Assembly (NCBI RefSeq): GCF_024166365.1
Contig: NC_064827.1
Coordinates: forward strand, 50,186,635-50,250,634
Direction: 5' to 3'
Length of the DNA: 64,000 nucleotides
From: Elephas maximus indicus
Lineage: Eukaryota > Chordata > Mammalia > Proboscidea > Elephantidae
The position numbers and the translations under genes are program-made. Positions 54,813-63,955 of this stretch are shown piece after piece (position 1 is the first letter of the stretch; every line of letters starts with the position of its first letter). The notes below the pieces were generated by a model. The model was not told the DNA's origin and made no database searches. It was given only the letters and a program-made list of their open reading frames with translations.

Positions 54813-55752
54813 GGTGATGATTAATGTTATGTGTCCACTTGGCTAATTCCCAGTATTGTGTAATTATCCTCCATTTTGTGATCAGATGTAATTGTCCTCC
54901 ATTTTGTGGTATTGTGTAATTATCTTGCAGTCTATGTGTTGTGAATTCTAAACCTCTGTTTTTTGTTTTTTTATATGTTAATGAGTACAACCAGAATGCT
55001 CCTTATAAGCTCCTTACAAGTGAGACTTTGTTTTACATACTTTGGACATGTTATCAGGAGGGATCAGTCGCTGGAGAAAGACGTCATGCTTGGTAGAGGG
55101 TCAGTGAAACAGAGGAAGATCCTCAATGAGATGGATCGACACAGTGGCTGCAACAATAGGCTCAAGCATAACAAGGATTGTGAGGATGGTGCAGGACTGG
55201 GGAGTGTTTTGTTCTGTTGTAGGTAGGGTAGCTATGAGTAGGAGGCAGCTCTATGGCACCTAACAACAATAATATGTTAATGACGCCGGATTAGTGTGGT
55301 GTGTATCTTGAGTGTGACTCAGGTCATAGCCTTACACAAGTCGTACCCTTACTCAAGTATCTGATGTAAGGGGAATTTCCTTGAGGGTGTGACCTGCATT
55401 CAACATACATGAACACTGGCAAAACTCGCTCTGGATCCTGCCATCTGCCTCATCATCATTTGACCTCTGGTTCTTGGGACTTGAGCCTGTTATCTGAGCT
55501 ACCGATTCTGGGATTTGCCAGCTTCTGCAGCTCCATGAGTCAGCTGCCTGCCATCTGACCTGCCAAGCCTGGAATTGTGGGATTATGGGATTGTGGGTTC
55601 CTCAGCCCCTGCAACCACTTCTAGGCTCACTGTCTGACCTATGGACTTGGGACTTGCCAGCCCTTTCCTTGAGATAAATCTCTCTGTGTTAGCTTATATA
55701 TATATATATGCTTCACTGGTTTTGTTTCTCTGAGAGAGCCCAAACTAAGACA
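54813..55752 (+). mobile_element. MLT2-like ERVL solo LTR, carrying an RTE insertion
   Basis: Starts near GGTGATGATTAATGTTATGTGTCCAC and ends GTTTCTCTGAGAGAGCCCAAACTAAGACA, with AGATAAATCTCTC and a TATATA run before the end. CCTGG at 54808-54812 and 55753-55757 is a plausible 5-bp target duplication. Same family as the antisense LTR at 8437-8982. Confidence 0.8.
54985..55271 (+). mobile_element. RTE LINE, short 3' end, with target duplication
   Basis: TACAACCAGAATGCTCCTTATAAG to GGCACCTAACAACAATA, about 290 bp, flanked by ATATGTTAATGA at 54973-54984 and 55272-55283. It sits inside the MLT2-like LTR. Confidence 0.94.
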
Positions 55753-55874
55753 CCTGGGCTTCAAATCTTTCCAACGGATCCACGGCATAAGAAACACCCA
55801 GCACCCTCCTTGTGGGAGGGGCAAAGAAAGATGCTGTGCCTGGCAGATGTTTGATCTATTGTGCATTCATTCAC

Positions 55875-56030
55875 CCACGCCATTAATTCCCACTCACTCA
55901 GCACGTAGTGTCGGAGCCAGCCAGGTCCTGGGCTCCTGGGGGCATAGACCCTGCCCTCAGGAAGCACACAGCCTAAGAGAAGACGAGTCCCGCAAATTAA
56001 CTAACACAACCCTGTGCTGATTCCAGCATA
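55875..56030 (-). repeat. Possible L2 remnant, antisense
   Basis: GGTCCTGGGCTCCTGGGGGCATAGACCCTGCCCTCAGGAAGCACACAGCCTAAGAG has the reversed L2 layout. Confidence 0.5.
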
Positions 56031-56239
56031 GAGGAAAGGCTGTTGACAGTATCACGGACTCCCAAAAGAAAAGGGACCTATCTCAGTCAAGAGGCTTGGA
56101 CTGAACTAAGTCATGTCCATGGTCGCCAAATCCCTTGTGACAAACGCACTTTTTTTTGTTGTTCATGGAAATGAAACACAGTTTTCCGGGCCGCTTGGGA
56201 AGCTCCTCCGCAAAGGTGGGAAAGAGGAACTGAATCAGC

Positions 56240-56960
56240 ACAAGGATGTCAGCAGCGAGGAAGAGGTTTAAAGCTGCGGGGGCCGGCCCCTGGGCGAGCG
56301 GGCGGCGGCGGGGCATACCCGGAGTCCCGCCCCGACCCCTCGGGGAGGCCCGTGGGCCGGCTGGGGGAGGTGGGGACTGCGTGGGGCCGCGCTCCCGCCC
56401 TCCTCTGCGCCACCTCCGCCCGGGCCCGCGAGCCGCCGACGGACCCGCAGGTGGCAGGCGGCCCGCGAGGGGGCGGCGGCTCCGGGGCTTTGTGGCCGCG
56501 GTGTGCGCGGCGGGGCCTGGCCGGCCGGGGGCGCGCCGCCGCCGCCCGGCGCTCCGGAGCCCACGGCCCTCCTGGCCGCCCCGCCCGCGGCAGGAGCTGA
56601 GGCTGCCGCTCCCGCGCCTCGCCGGCCGCTCCCCCGGTTGCCGCGGCCGCTGCGCCGCAGCTGCAGGTAGGAGGCTTCCTCGCCAGCCGGGCCGCAGCGG
56701 GGCGGAGGCGCGGGCGGGGACGCGGGCCGGGCGTGCGGGGTCCGCGGACCGACATGGCGGGCTTCCTGGCCTCGGCGCGGGCCTCGGCGCGGAGCCGCGG
56801 CGACCCTTGCTCTGCAGGCCGGGGGCTGTGCGGCTGCCACCGCGCGCCGTGATGGGACTCGGTGAGTGGGCCCCGGCCTGCTGCGTGCAAAACCGCGGGG
56901 CGCGGGCTTCGGGGCGATGCATTAGCGCTCCCGGGGATAGGGACCCCCGACCCAGGTAGC
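56240..56960. promoter_or_regulatory. CpG island, probable host-gene promoter
   Basis: The segment is extremely GC-rich with dense CpG (for example GCGGGCGGCGGCGGGGC at 56299-56315 and GGCCGGCCGGGGGCGCGCCGCC at 56517-56538), while the flanks are AT-rich and CpG-poor. GC-box-like GGGGCGG/CCGCCCC strings are present and no TATA box is obvious. Unmethylated islands of this size mark promoters of mammalian genes. Very long open frames run through it on both strands because the composition lacks stop codons, and they are not evidence for protein. Confidence 0.85.
56680..56861 (+). other. Candidate first exon (5' UTR plus start codon) ending at a GTGAGT donor
   Basis: Within the CpG island an ATG at 56852-56854 has G at -3 and G at +4. 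It is followed after ten coding bases (Met-Gly-Leu plus one base) by the strong donor GTGAGT at 56862-56867. A second good donor (CTGCAG|GTAGGA) lies at 56667 and could end an alternative 5' UTR exon. The exon start is arbitrary because no transcript is available. The gene would run to the right, beyond the window or with exons I cannot identify, and I do not recognise it. Non-coding first exons or a minus-strand gene remain possible. Confidence 0.45.
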
Positions 56961-57299
56961 CTCTCGGGAAGAATTCAAGTGACCCACAGTGCTGTGGTCT
57001 CCCCATCCTGGGGCCCCCACTGTATCCCGAGCACTGTGCTGGGCGCTTTTCCATACTTGTCTCCTTTAAGACTCCGTATGACTGGTTCCAGGGTGTAATG
57101 GGAGGGGTCCTTTATTCGGAGGCCCAGGGCAAAGTATCACACCCCTGACCGACTGACCTTGGGATAGATAGCTCCATTACTTCGAGCCTAGGCTGCGGCT
57201 TCTGTAAATGGAGGATGGGGAGGGGGAGGGGTACGAGGTGTAATACCTACCCCGCCGGATGAAAAAAAAGAGGGGAGAGTTAAAGGACGTAATGTATGT

Positions 57300-57440
57300 A
57301 AATGATAATTGCTAAATTTTGCTCATTTACTGTGTGCCAGGCTGAAGGTGCTAAACAGTTGTCATGAATTATTTAATTCATCACACCAGCGCCAGGAGGT
57401 GGCTACTGTAAATTGAGTGAATAATCTTTAGGAGCAGAAA
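57300..57440 (-). repeat. Possible MIR remnant, antisense
   Basis: CATTTACTGTGTGCCAGGCTGAAGGTGCTAAACAG and ATTTAATTCATCACACCAGCGCCAGGAGG look like reversed MIR/L2 sequence. Confidence 0.55.
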
Positions 57441-57469
57441 ACAGTGAAGAATTTGGTCTCCTTTTTCTG

Positions 57470-57632
57470 GAAACCCTGGTGGCATAGTGGTTAAGGGCTA
57501 GATTGCTAACCTTAAAAGTGGGCAGTTCGAATCCACCAGGCGCTCCTTGGAAACCTTGTGAGGCAGTTCTACCCTGTCGTGTAGGGTCGCTATGAGTCAG
57601 AATCGACTCGACGGCTACGGGTTTTGGGTTTT
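57470..57632 (+). mobile_element. AfroSINE, first of a tandem trio
   Basis: GGAAACCCTGGTGGCATAGTGG to GACTCGACGGCTACGGGTTTTGGG. Near consensus apart from CTAGATTGCTAACCTT in the head. Confidence 0.94.
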
Positions 57633-57644
57633 TATCCTGACCCA

Positions 57645-57810
57645 GGGCCCCTGGTGGCGCAGTGGTTAAGAGCTCTGCTGCTAAACCAAAGGTCAGCAGT
57701 TTGAATCCACCAGCCGCTCCTTGGAAACCCTAAGGAGCAGTTCTACTCTGTCCTGTAGGGTCGCTTTGAGTCAGAATCGACTCGACGGCGAGGAATTGGG
57801 TTTGGTTTTA
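57645..57810 (+). mobile_element. AfroSINE, second of a tandem trio
   Basis: GGCCCCTGGTGGCGCAGTGG to GACTCGACGGCGAGGAATTGGG. It is preceded by ATCCTGACCCAG and followed by ATTCTGACTCAAAG, a diverged target duplication. Confidence 0.94.
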
Positions 57811-57822
57811 TTCTGACTCAAA

Positions 57823-58028
57823 GGAGCACTAGTTACGCAGTGATTAAGCTCTCCACTGGTAATCCAAAAGTCTGTGGTTCAAAGCCACCAAACGCTCTGA
57901 GCAAGAAAGATGTGGCAGTCTGCTTCCTAAAGATTACAGCCTTGGAAACCCTATGGGGCAATTCTGCCCTGTCCTATAGGGTTGGTATGTGTTGGAATCA
58001 ACTCGACTTCAACGAGTTTAGTTTTTTA
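57823..58028 (+). mobile_element. AfroSINE, long variant, third of a tandem trio
   Basis: GGAGCACTAGTTACGCAGTG head, long body (GATGTGGCAGTCTGCTTCC), tail GGTATGTGTTGGAATCAACTCG. It is preceded by ATTCTGACTCAAA and followed by ATTCTGACTCAGG (58028-58040). Confidence 0.93.
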
Positions 58029-58044
58029 TTCTGACTCAGGAAAT

Positions 58045-58587
58045 TGGGTGTTTCTTACTTAGATGTGATAACATTTAAGGTTACAGATATTCTTGGAGTA
58101 CTTTAGTTGTAAGTGGTTTAGTTGTGACTGGTTATAGTTGTGAGTGGTTATAGCTGCAAGGATATATTTTGGTGGCACATTGTCACACATTTAAAACTGG
58201 AGGTAGAATGCTCTCAGGGCCATGCAGCACATTTCGGCGTGTCAGATAAGATGGTTGTTTTACAGGGGAAATTGTTCAATAGCACTATTTTTTTTTTTTT
58301 AATTTAAGAAAAAAGTTTTAGGATTGAAGACTGCTAGGAAAGCTTGGAGGCAGAGAGAGACAAGGGGTGAATTGGAAACGGGGGAAGGATTCTGAAGCCC
58401 TGGAAGAGGATGTAAAAGAAGGGACCAGGGGTCATCACCCCAGCAGTATTTTGGACCAGAACTCTGTCATGGGGTTAGAGACCATATGTTTTGCTTGGTT
58501 GGAGGCGGGGAACTCAGTGGGAGATGGTGGTTTTATCTTCGAATTCCCAGGCTTCCCCAAAAGTAATCATATAGGTTGAGAGCCAGG
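58045..58587. other. Unassigned unique DNA
   Basis: TTGTAAGTGGTTTAG / TTGTGACTGGTTATAG / TTGTGAGTGGTTATAG is repeated about three times at 58105-58157. No exon can be defended. Confidence 0.5.
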
Positions 58588-58920
58588 TGATTTGTTGTTG
58601 TGTTCCATCGAGTCTATTCTGACTCACAGTGACCCTGTATGACAGAGTAGAACTGCCCCATAGGGTTTCCTAGGCTGTGATCTTTACTGGCCTAGACATA
58701 GCAACGATTGTGAGGATGGCCAGGACCGAGCAGTGTTTTGTTGCATTGTACATAGGTTTGCTATGAGTCAGAACCAACGCGATGGCACCTAACAACAACA
58801 ACTAACAACAGTCTTTACAAGAGCAGATTGTGGGTCTTGCTCCCACAGATCCAGCTGGTGGAGTCAAATCCACCTTTCAGTTTGCAGTTGAGTACTTAAC
58901 TCCTTGCCAGATGATTAAGC
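58588..58920 (-). mobile_element. AfroSINE, long variant, antisense, split by an RTE tail
   Basis: Tail-side half 58588-58687 (TTGTTGTGTTCCATCGAGTC to GGCTGTGATCTTTAC). Head-side half 58812-58920 (TCTTTACAAGAGCAGATTG to GTACTTAACTCCTTGCC). Between them is an RTE 3' tail. Confidence 0.88.
58688..58811 (+). mobile_element. RTE LINE 3' tail, about 124 bp, with 7-bp target duplication
   Basis: TGGCCTAGACATAGCAACGATTG to GGCACCTAACAACAACAACTAACAACAG, flanked by TCTTTAC at 58681-58687 and 58812-58818. A very severely 5'-truncated RTE inserted in an AfroSINE. Confidence 0.92.
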
Positions 58921-59028
58921 CTTCTAAAATGTCGTTTTCCCTTCCAGTGAAGATGATGCGTAGAATTCTTTTAATGTGTTTGAGGAGATTGAGATGCCCA
59001 CCAACCCCAACAATTGATGGGCCTAACT

Positions 59029-59088
59029 AATAGGGCCACTCTGAGTCAGAATCCAGTTCAACTAGAGGGCGCTACCTTTGGTTTTTGG
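59029..59088 (+). repeat. AfroSINE tail fragment
   Basis: AGGGCCACTCTGAGTCAGAATCCAGTTC ... GGTTTTTGG is the SINE/RTE-type tail only. Confidence 0.75.
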
Positions 59089-59489
59089 TAACAAATGTAG
59101 CAGAGGGGTGTGTTTTGAACACTGCACTTGGTTAGAGAAGCAGTGGACCTGAGGAGATTATTTTGGATTCAATTTTGGAATGGGGATGACTGGAAGTTAT
59201 GGGCCCTAAAGAAGAAAGAAAAAGGCAAGGAATGCCTTGGGACTTTACCTAGAGGGAAAGAGAGTGGGATTTCACACCACCATCTGCAGAATACGTGCAC
59301 AGGCCATTCAATTCTCGGCTACCCAGGGAGGGCACTGTCTCTTCTCCAGATTTCTTAAGTGATGTGGAAGGTCAGGGGCGGGACTTAGCTCAACAGGAAA
59401 GGTTTCTTGCAGAAGAGGGTCCTTTAGGCCTTGAAGGAGGGAGTTATTTGAGCACACAGTGATGGTAAAGGTAGGAAACGGCGTGGATA
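59089..59489. other. Unassigned unique DNA
   Basis: No gene or named repeat visible. Confidence 0.45.
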
Positions 59490-59700
59490 GTAGAATAATG
59501 GCTTTGGAGGGATGGATAGTTTTGGGTTTGAATCCTAGCTCTGTCATTTTTTAGCCATGTAATTAAAAAAATTTTTTTTTATTGTGCTTTAGGGGGAAGT
59601 TTACAGTGCAAATTAGTTTCTCATTCAAAAATTTATACACAAATTGTTTTTGCGGCATTGGTTGCAGCCATGTAATTTTTTCTGAGGGTAAAATAATGTT
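59490..59700 (+). repeat. MIR SINE remnant split by LINE-1 tail
   Basis: GTTTTGGGTTTGAATCCTAGCTCTGTCATTTTTTAGCCATGTAA is MIR; it resumes after 59665. Confidence 0.7.
59565..59665 (-). mobile_element. LINE-1 3' terminus, about 100 bp, with 12-bp target duplication
   Basis: A-tail complement followed by TATTGTGCTTTAGGGGGAAG ... GCGGCATTGGTTGC. Flanked by AGCCATGTAATT at 59553-59564 and 59666-59677. Confidence 0.93.
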
Positions 59701-59734
59701 TTTCAGAACAACATTAGGTCAACAAGCACGATTA

Positions 59735-59900
59735 CCCATATGCTACATGCTGGGGATACAGAGATGAATCAGAAATTATGTACTCCCTTAGGAATTTCCC
59801 AGTCCAGTGAGAGGGATGGACTCAGAGCAAATTACAAAATATAGGGGAAATGCCACAGGATAGTCATGCACAGCTGGCAGTGAACTCACAGAGGAGTAAC
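59735..59900 (-). repeat. Possible L2 remnant, antisense
   Basis: TGCTACATGCTGGGGATACAGAGATGAATCAGAAATTATG ... CCAGTCCAGTGAGAGGGATGG is the reversed L2 layout. Confidence 0.6.
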
Positions 59901-59945
59901 TACTTCACCCTGTAGAGAAAATGCCGGGCCAGTCTTGTGGCCTAC

Positions 59946-60290
59946 TGTCTCAGTTACCTAGTGCTGCTGTAACGGAAATACCACAAGTGGGTTGTTTTAA
60001 CAAACGAATTAATTTTCTTACAGTTTAGAAACCTGAATTCAGGGTGCCGGCCTAGCTAGGGGAAGACGTTTTTTCTATGTCAGCTCTGGGGGAAGGTCAC
60101 TGTCTCTTCTGAGTTTATGCTCCTGTGAGATCTTCATGCTTCATCAAAAGAGGTTGACTCAAGATACACCCTACCCTAATCCTGTCTCGTTAACATGCGA
60201 AGACAACCCGTTCCCAAATGGAATTATAACCACAGGCAGAGAGGATTGACAACACGTACTTTGGGGGGACGTAATTAATTCGAAGCACTA
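59946..60290 (-). mobile_element. MLT1-like solo LTR, shorter copy
   Basis: TGTCTCAGTTACCTAGTGCTGC to TTTGGGGGGACGTAATTAATTCG..ACTA. Flanks CCTAC / CCTCT may be a diverged 5-bp target duplication. A central part present in 3934-4437 is missing. Confidence 0.8.
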
Positions 60291-60479
60291 CCTCTAACAG
60301 GATGAGTATGAGACCTTATGACCGAGATTTGGAATGCTTGCCACCTCCTAGCTTCTTATGTTCTTACGTTTTGCCCTGATACTCTCGCTTAAAAAGAAAA
60401 TCTAGTTGCAGTGTGTGTATAGTTTGTAAACTGCCTCAAACTCACTTTAGAAGGAAACTGGTGTAAATAAAATGAAAAT

Positions 60480-60900
60480 AGCAGCATGGGCATTAGTTGA
60501 GGAAGGCGTCGCAAAAATGACATGGGAGTTGGACCTTGAAGGATGCACATGGGCTTTTGGTGGACCGTGGAGTAAGGATTCCAGCCAGAGAAAGCCACCT
60601 GTGCACAGAGGCTTGAGAACATGGCAGCTCCAAGGGAATGAAGGTGAGTTTGGCCTGGCTGGGTTGGAAAATGCATGTAGAGGATGGGGGATGGAGTGGG
60701 ATGGGTGCTTTAATTGGGACCAGATCCAGAAAGGCCTTGAATGACACGGAGTCTGGACTTTATCTCATAGTAAGCAGGAAAGCTGTCAGGAGTTTTCAAG
60801 TAGGGCTGCAGCTTGATCCCTGTGTTTTAGAATGACCCCTTCAGTGGATGTGCAGAAGAGGGGCTGGAGGTTTGGGAGAAGTCCATTTTGTAGATAAGTA
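60480..60900. repeat. Ancient interspersed-repeat remnant, family not assigned
   Basis: TTGGACCTTGAAGGATGCAC, GAGAACATGGCAGC, CCAGATCCAGAAAGGCCTTGAATGAC and TGGACTTTATCTCATAGTAAGC follow a familiar mammalian repeat that I cannot name with certainty. It passes directly into the 65-bp minisatellite. Confidence 0.45.
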
Positions 60901-60902
60901 CT

Positions 60903-61292
60903 GACCTGAGACACAGGCAGTGAGGATAGGATAGGGTAGGAGGCACTAGACATTGAGAGACCTCTGTGACCTGAGACACAGGCAGTGAGGATAGGATAGG
61001 GTAGGAGGCACTAGACGCTGAGAGACCTCTGTGACCTGAGACACAGACAGTGAGGATAGGATAGGGTAGGAGGCACTAGACATTGAGAGACCTCTGTGAC
61101 CTGAGACACAGGCAGTGAGGACAGGATAGGGTAGGAGGCACTAGACGCTGAGAGACCTCTGTGACCTGAGACACAGGCAGTTAGGATAAGATAGGGTAGG
61201 AGGCACTAGTCGTTGAGAGACCTCTGTGACCTGAGACACAGGCAGTGAGGACAGGATAGGGTAGGAGGCACTAGATGTTGAGAGACCTCTGG
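60903..61292. repeat. Minisatellite: six copies of a 65-bp unit
   Basis: Units start GACCTGAGACACAG at 60903, 60968, 61033, 61098, 61163 and 61228, exactly 65 bp apart. Each carries GTAGGAGGCACTAG and GAGAGACCTCTGTGA; the last breaks off at GACCTCTG. Copies 1 and 3 share ACATTGAG, copies 2 and 4 share ACGCTGAG, so a two-unit (130-bp) step was probably amplified. Confidence 0.97.
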
Positions 61293-61597
61293 TAGGTAAA
61301 ACATATAGTATTTGATGACCATTTAGTGACATGTGGTTGATGAGCACTCTGAAGTTTCTGCTTTGGGAAGCCAGTTGATGTGATTGGAATCAGCAGAAGT
61401 CAGGAGGTTTTGGGGTGGGGGAATAATTAGTTTGCTTTTGGCTTTGGAGAATCGGAGATTTCTGAGGTGCCCATAATGGACAGCTAGGTAGAGGTCGATG
61501 AAAGAGAAATCAGTGAAAAGCCAGCAGAAGAGAATGTTGCAACAGGAATAAAGTAATCTCAGTACTTAGGACAATCTTCTATTTTAAGGCCTGTAAA
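61293..61597. other. Unassigned unique DNA
   Basis: No gene or named repeat visible. Confidence 0.45.
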
Positions 61598-61805
61598 AAA
61601 ACAAAACCAAACTCGTTGCCATCAAGTCAGTCCCAAATCACAGCAACCCCATGTATTACAGAGTAGAAATGCTCCATAGGGTTTTCTTGGCTGTAATCTT
61701 TTTGGAAGCAGATTGCCAGGCCGTTCTTCTGTGGTACTGGGTTGGGTGGGTTCAGACCTCCAACCTTTAGGTTAGTAGTTGATCACAAACCATTTGCGCC
61801 ACCTA
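61598..61805 (-). mobile_element. AfroSINE, long variant, antisense
   Basis: CCAAACTCGTTGCCATCAAGTC, CCATAGGGTTTTCTTGGCTGTAATC, GCAGATTGCCAGGCCGTTCTTC, GACCTCCAACCTTTAGG and TTTGCGCCACCTAAGCC. Confidence 0.92.
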
Positions 61806-61817
61806 AGCCTCCTTTGG

Positions 61818-61976
61818 AAACCCTGGTAGCATAGTGGTTAAGAGCTATGGCTACTAACAAAAAGGTTGGCAGTTCGAATCCACCAGGCGCTCCTTGGAAA
61901 CCGTACGGGGCAGATCTACTGTGTCCTTCCTATAGGGTCGAGCTATGAGTCGGAATCGACTCGATGGCAATGGGAA
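61818..61976 (+). mobile_element. AfroSINE, full length, with target duplication
   Basis: AAACCCTGGTAGCATAGTGG to GACTCGATGGCAATGGG. Flanked by AGCCTCCTTTGG (61806-61817) and AGCTTCCTTTGG (61977-61988). It landed at the head end of the antisense SINE next to it. Confidence 0.94.
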
Positions 61977-62186
61977 GCTTCCTTTGGTTTAACTCTGCGT
62001 TAACTAGGTCAGAGGGAAAATGGTTAAACTAGGTGATCCAATCTTTTGTTCATTACTGTATCCTCAGCTCCTTGAAAGAGTGCCTAGTACACAGGAAGTA
62101 GGCACTGGATAAATACTTGTGGGATATGTGTTGAAACTAACCTGCTTACCATTTGCATTTTTTAAAAAACTAATTATATCTAGATG

Positions 62187-62406
62187 AAGAGCCCTGGTGG
62201 TACAATGGTTAAGCGCTTGGCTGCTAACCGAAAGATTGGCAATTCCAACCCACCAGCAGCAACTTCGCTGGAGAAAAGACCTGGCAATCTGCTCTTGTAA
62301 AGATTTGCAGCTTAGGAAACCTTATGGGGCAGTTCTGCTCTGTCCTATTGGGTCGTTAAGAGGTGGAATTAACTGGACAGAATACAACAAGAACAACAGC
62401 AACCAC
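62187..62406 (+). mobile_element. AfroSINE, long variant, full length, with target duplication
   Basis: AGAGCCCTGGTGGTACAATGG head, long body, and a tail ending in the RTE-type CAACAAGAACAACAGCAAC. Flanked by ATATCTAGATG at 62176-62186 and 62407-62417. Confidence 0.94.
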
Positions 62407-62417
62407 ATATCTAGATG

Positions 62418-63189
62418 TCTTACTTTCGAAAATTTCTCCTTGTACAAAGGAGTTATCGTAACAAAACCATTTCCTGGCTTGCTCTTGTAAATACTATTAC
62501 AGCTAAAAGGAGTTAGAAATGCCACATTTTTAAGAGCCTCACTGTGACTGTGATGCTTTAATGATTCATTTTATGTGGAGGTGGGAGTGTCAGATGTGCT
62601 CCTGTGTACACCTTCCCGTACCTGCCATCAGGTGTTCAGACCTGTCTGCCTAGGATGGCCACTCACTTTATGCCCTCTCCACCTCTCCTTTGCTTTTTGA
62701 GGGCTTTCCTGTCTTAAACCTCATACTGAACTTACTTCCTCTAATGCTCTCATTTTCCTGCCTCATCACCTCCCACCCCCGCGGCTGTGTAACTTGGAAG
62801 TGTTTATTTTTACCATCTGGGTCTGAGTGTGACTGTGAGCAGAACCAGCTTTGTGTTTAAGGCAAGAGTTCCCCCCGCCCGCCACAGGCCCTCTATGAAC
62901 CAGATGAGTGTTTTTTAAAGTCCTGACACCTCACCCCCTTCTCCCACAGCTTGGCCATAAACCATCTGCCCCATACCCCTGGCTTCCCTGAAATTCCTCT
63001 GGAATCATTATCAAAGCCTTCTCCACAGAAAGCTCTTTTAAAATACAGAAAGTCCCCTTATGTAGGTGTTTCCCACCCCAGGCTGCTTCTTGGCCAAATA
63101 CAGTCTCCTCCACTCCCACTTCAGCTACAACCATGGGCTCTCAGACCTTCTCTGGACCCCAGGTACCATGTATTTACCTCTTACTGCAG
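62418..63189. other. Unassigned unique DNA
   Basis: Pyrimidine-rich patches (62600-62800) but no credible exon or repeat. Confidence 0.45.
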
Positions 63190-63335
63190 CGCTTGTGAGA
63201 ATTGCTCTGTATTGCAATCTCTCCATATCCTCGTGGGTCTCCTCTACCTGAGGGTGAGCTCCTGAGACTTGGAACTACACTTTATTTGTATCTTTTGCGC
63301 ACAGTAGATTCTTAGTGTTTATTCAAGAGAAAGAG
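63190..63335 (+). repeat. Possible L2 3' end
   Basis: GGTGAGCTCCTGAGACTTGGAACTACACTTTATTTGTATC ... GCACAGTAGATTCTTAGTGTTTATTC resembles the L2 terminus. Confidence 0.5.
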
Positions 63336-63493
63336 GGGGTGTCAAGGAGAACTCTCTCCAGCCCCATCTTCTCTTCAGCATCAAGCATATTTCCAGTTGT
63401 CCCCCAGAGGTAGCTCCTCCACTAGTCTCAGAAATAATCAGAAAATACCATCTATGCATATTTAACTGTGGAAATTAGTTGTCAAAAAAACCA

Positions 63494-63690
63494 TTTTGTT
63501 GTTAGGTGTCATTGAGCTGATTTCGACTCATAGTGACTCCATGTGACAGAGTAGAATGTCCCATGGGATTTTCTGTATGGAAGCAGGTCACCAGGTTTTT
63601 CTCCTGCGGAGTGCTGGCTGGGTTTGAATGTCCAAATGTTTGTTTAGCAGCGAAGTGCCTAACTCTTTGTGCCATCAGGCCTCCACTGGA
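63494..63690 (-). mobile_element. AfroSINE, long variant, antisense
   Basis: TTTTGTTGTTAGGTGTCATTGAGC, CCCATGGGATTTTCTGTATGG, GGTCACCAGGTTTTTCTCCTGC and TTTGTGCCATCAGGCCTCC. The tail complement has the RTE-type GTTGTTAGGTG end. Confidence 0.92.
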
Positions 63691-63739
63691 AAACGGTAGT
63701 GCTAACATAGACAGCCAGTACTGCATGGGACGTAGAGAA

Positions 63740-63840
63740 CGGTCACTTTAGCTTTATAATTTAGAGTTGAGGAATTAACAGGGAGGAAAGGGGACTGGCC
63801 TAAAGTTACCAAATGAGTGGCAGAGTTGAGAGCAGGGCTC
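63740..63840 (-). repeat. Possible MIR remnant, antisense
   Basis: GACTGGCCTAAAGTTACCAAATGAGTGGCAGAGTTGAGAGCAGGGCTCGCAA matches the reversed MIR core. Confidence 0.65.
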
Positions 63841-63842
63841 GC

Positions 63843-63955
63843 AACTTGTTCATTCTTCTGGCAGTGCATGGTATATTCAATCTTCTTTGCCAACACGACA
63901 CCTCAAAGGCACTGATTCTTCTTCTGTCTTCCTTATTCGTTGTTAAGCTTTGTTA
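63843..63955 (-). mobile_element. RTE LINE internal fragment, antisense
   Basis: TTGTTCATTCTTCTGGCAGTGCATGGTATATTCAATCTTC ... CTTCTGTCTTCCTTATTCGTTG matches 34040-34140 and 51925-52025 but lacks the 3' tail, which is unusual for a retrotransposed copy. Confidence 0.85.

Noticed and set aside
56083-57054. 323-codon minus-strand frame (and 237-, 213- and 190-codon frames) in the CpG island
   Set aside because: All frames are open at once because the GC-rich sequence lacks stop codons; the peptides are low-complexity Pro/Arg/Ala/Gly with no domain.
60903-61292. CRISPR-like array
   Set aside because: The 65-bp units are contiguous without unique spacers and the genome is mammalian; it is a minisatellite.
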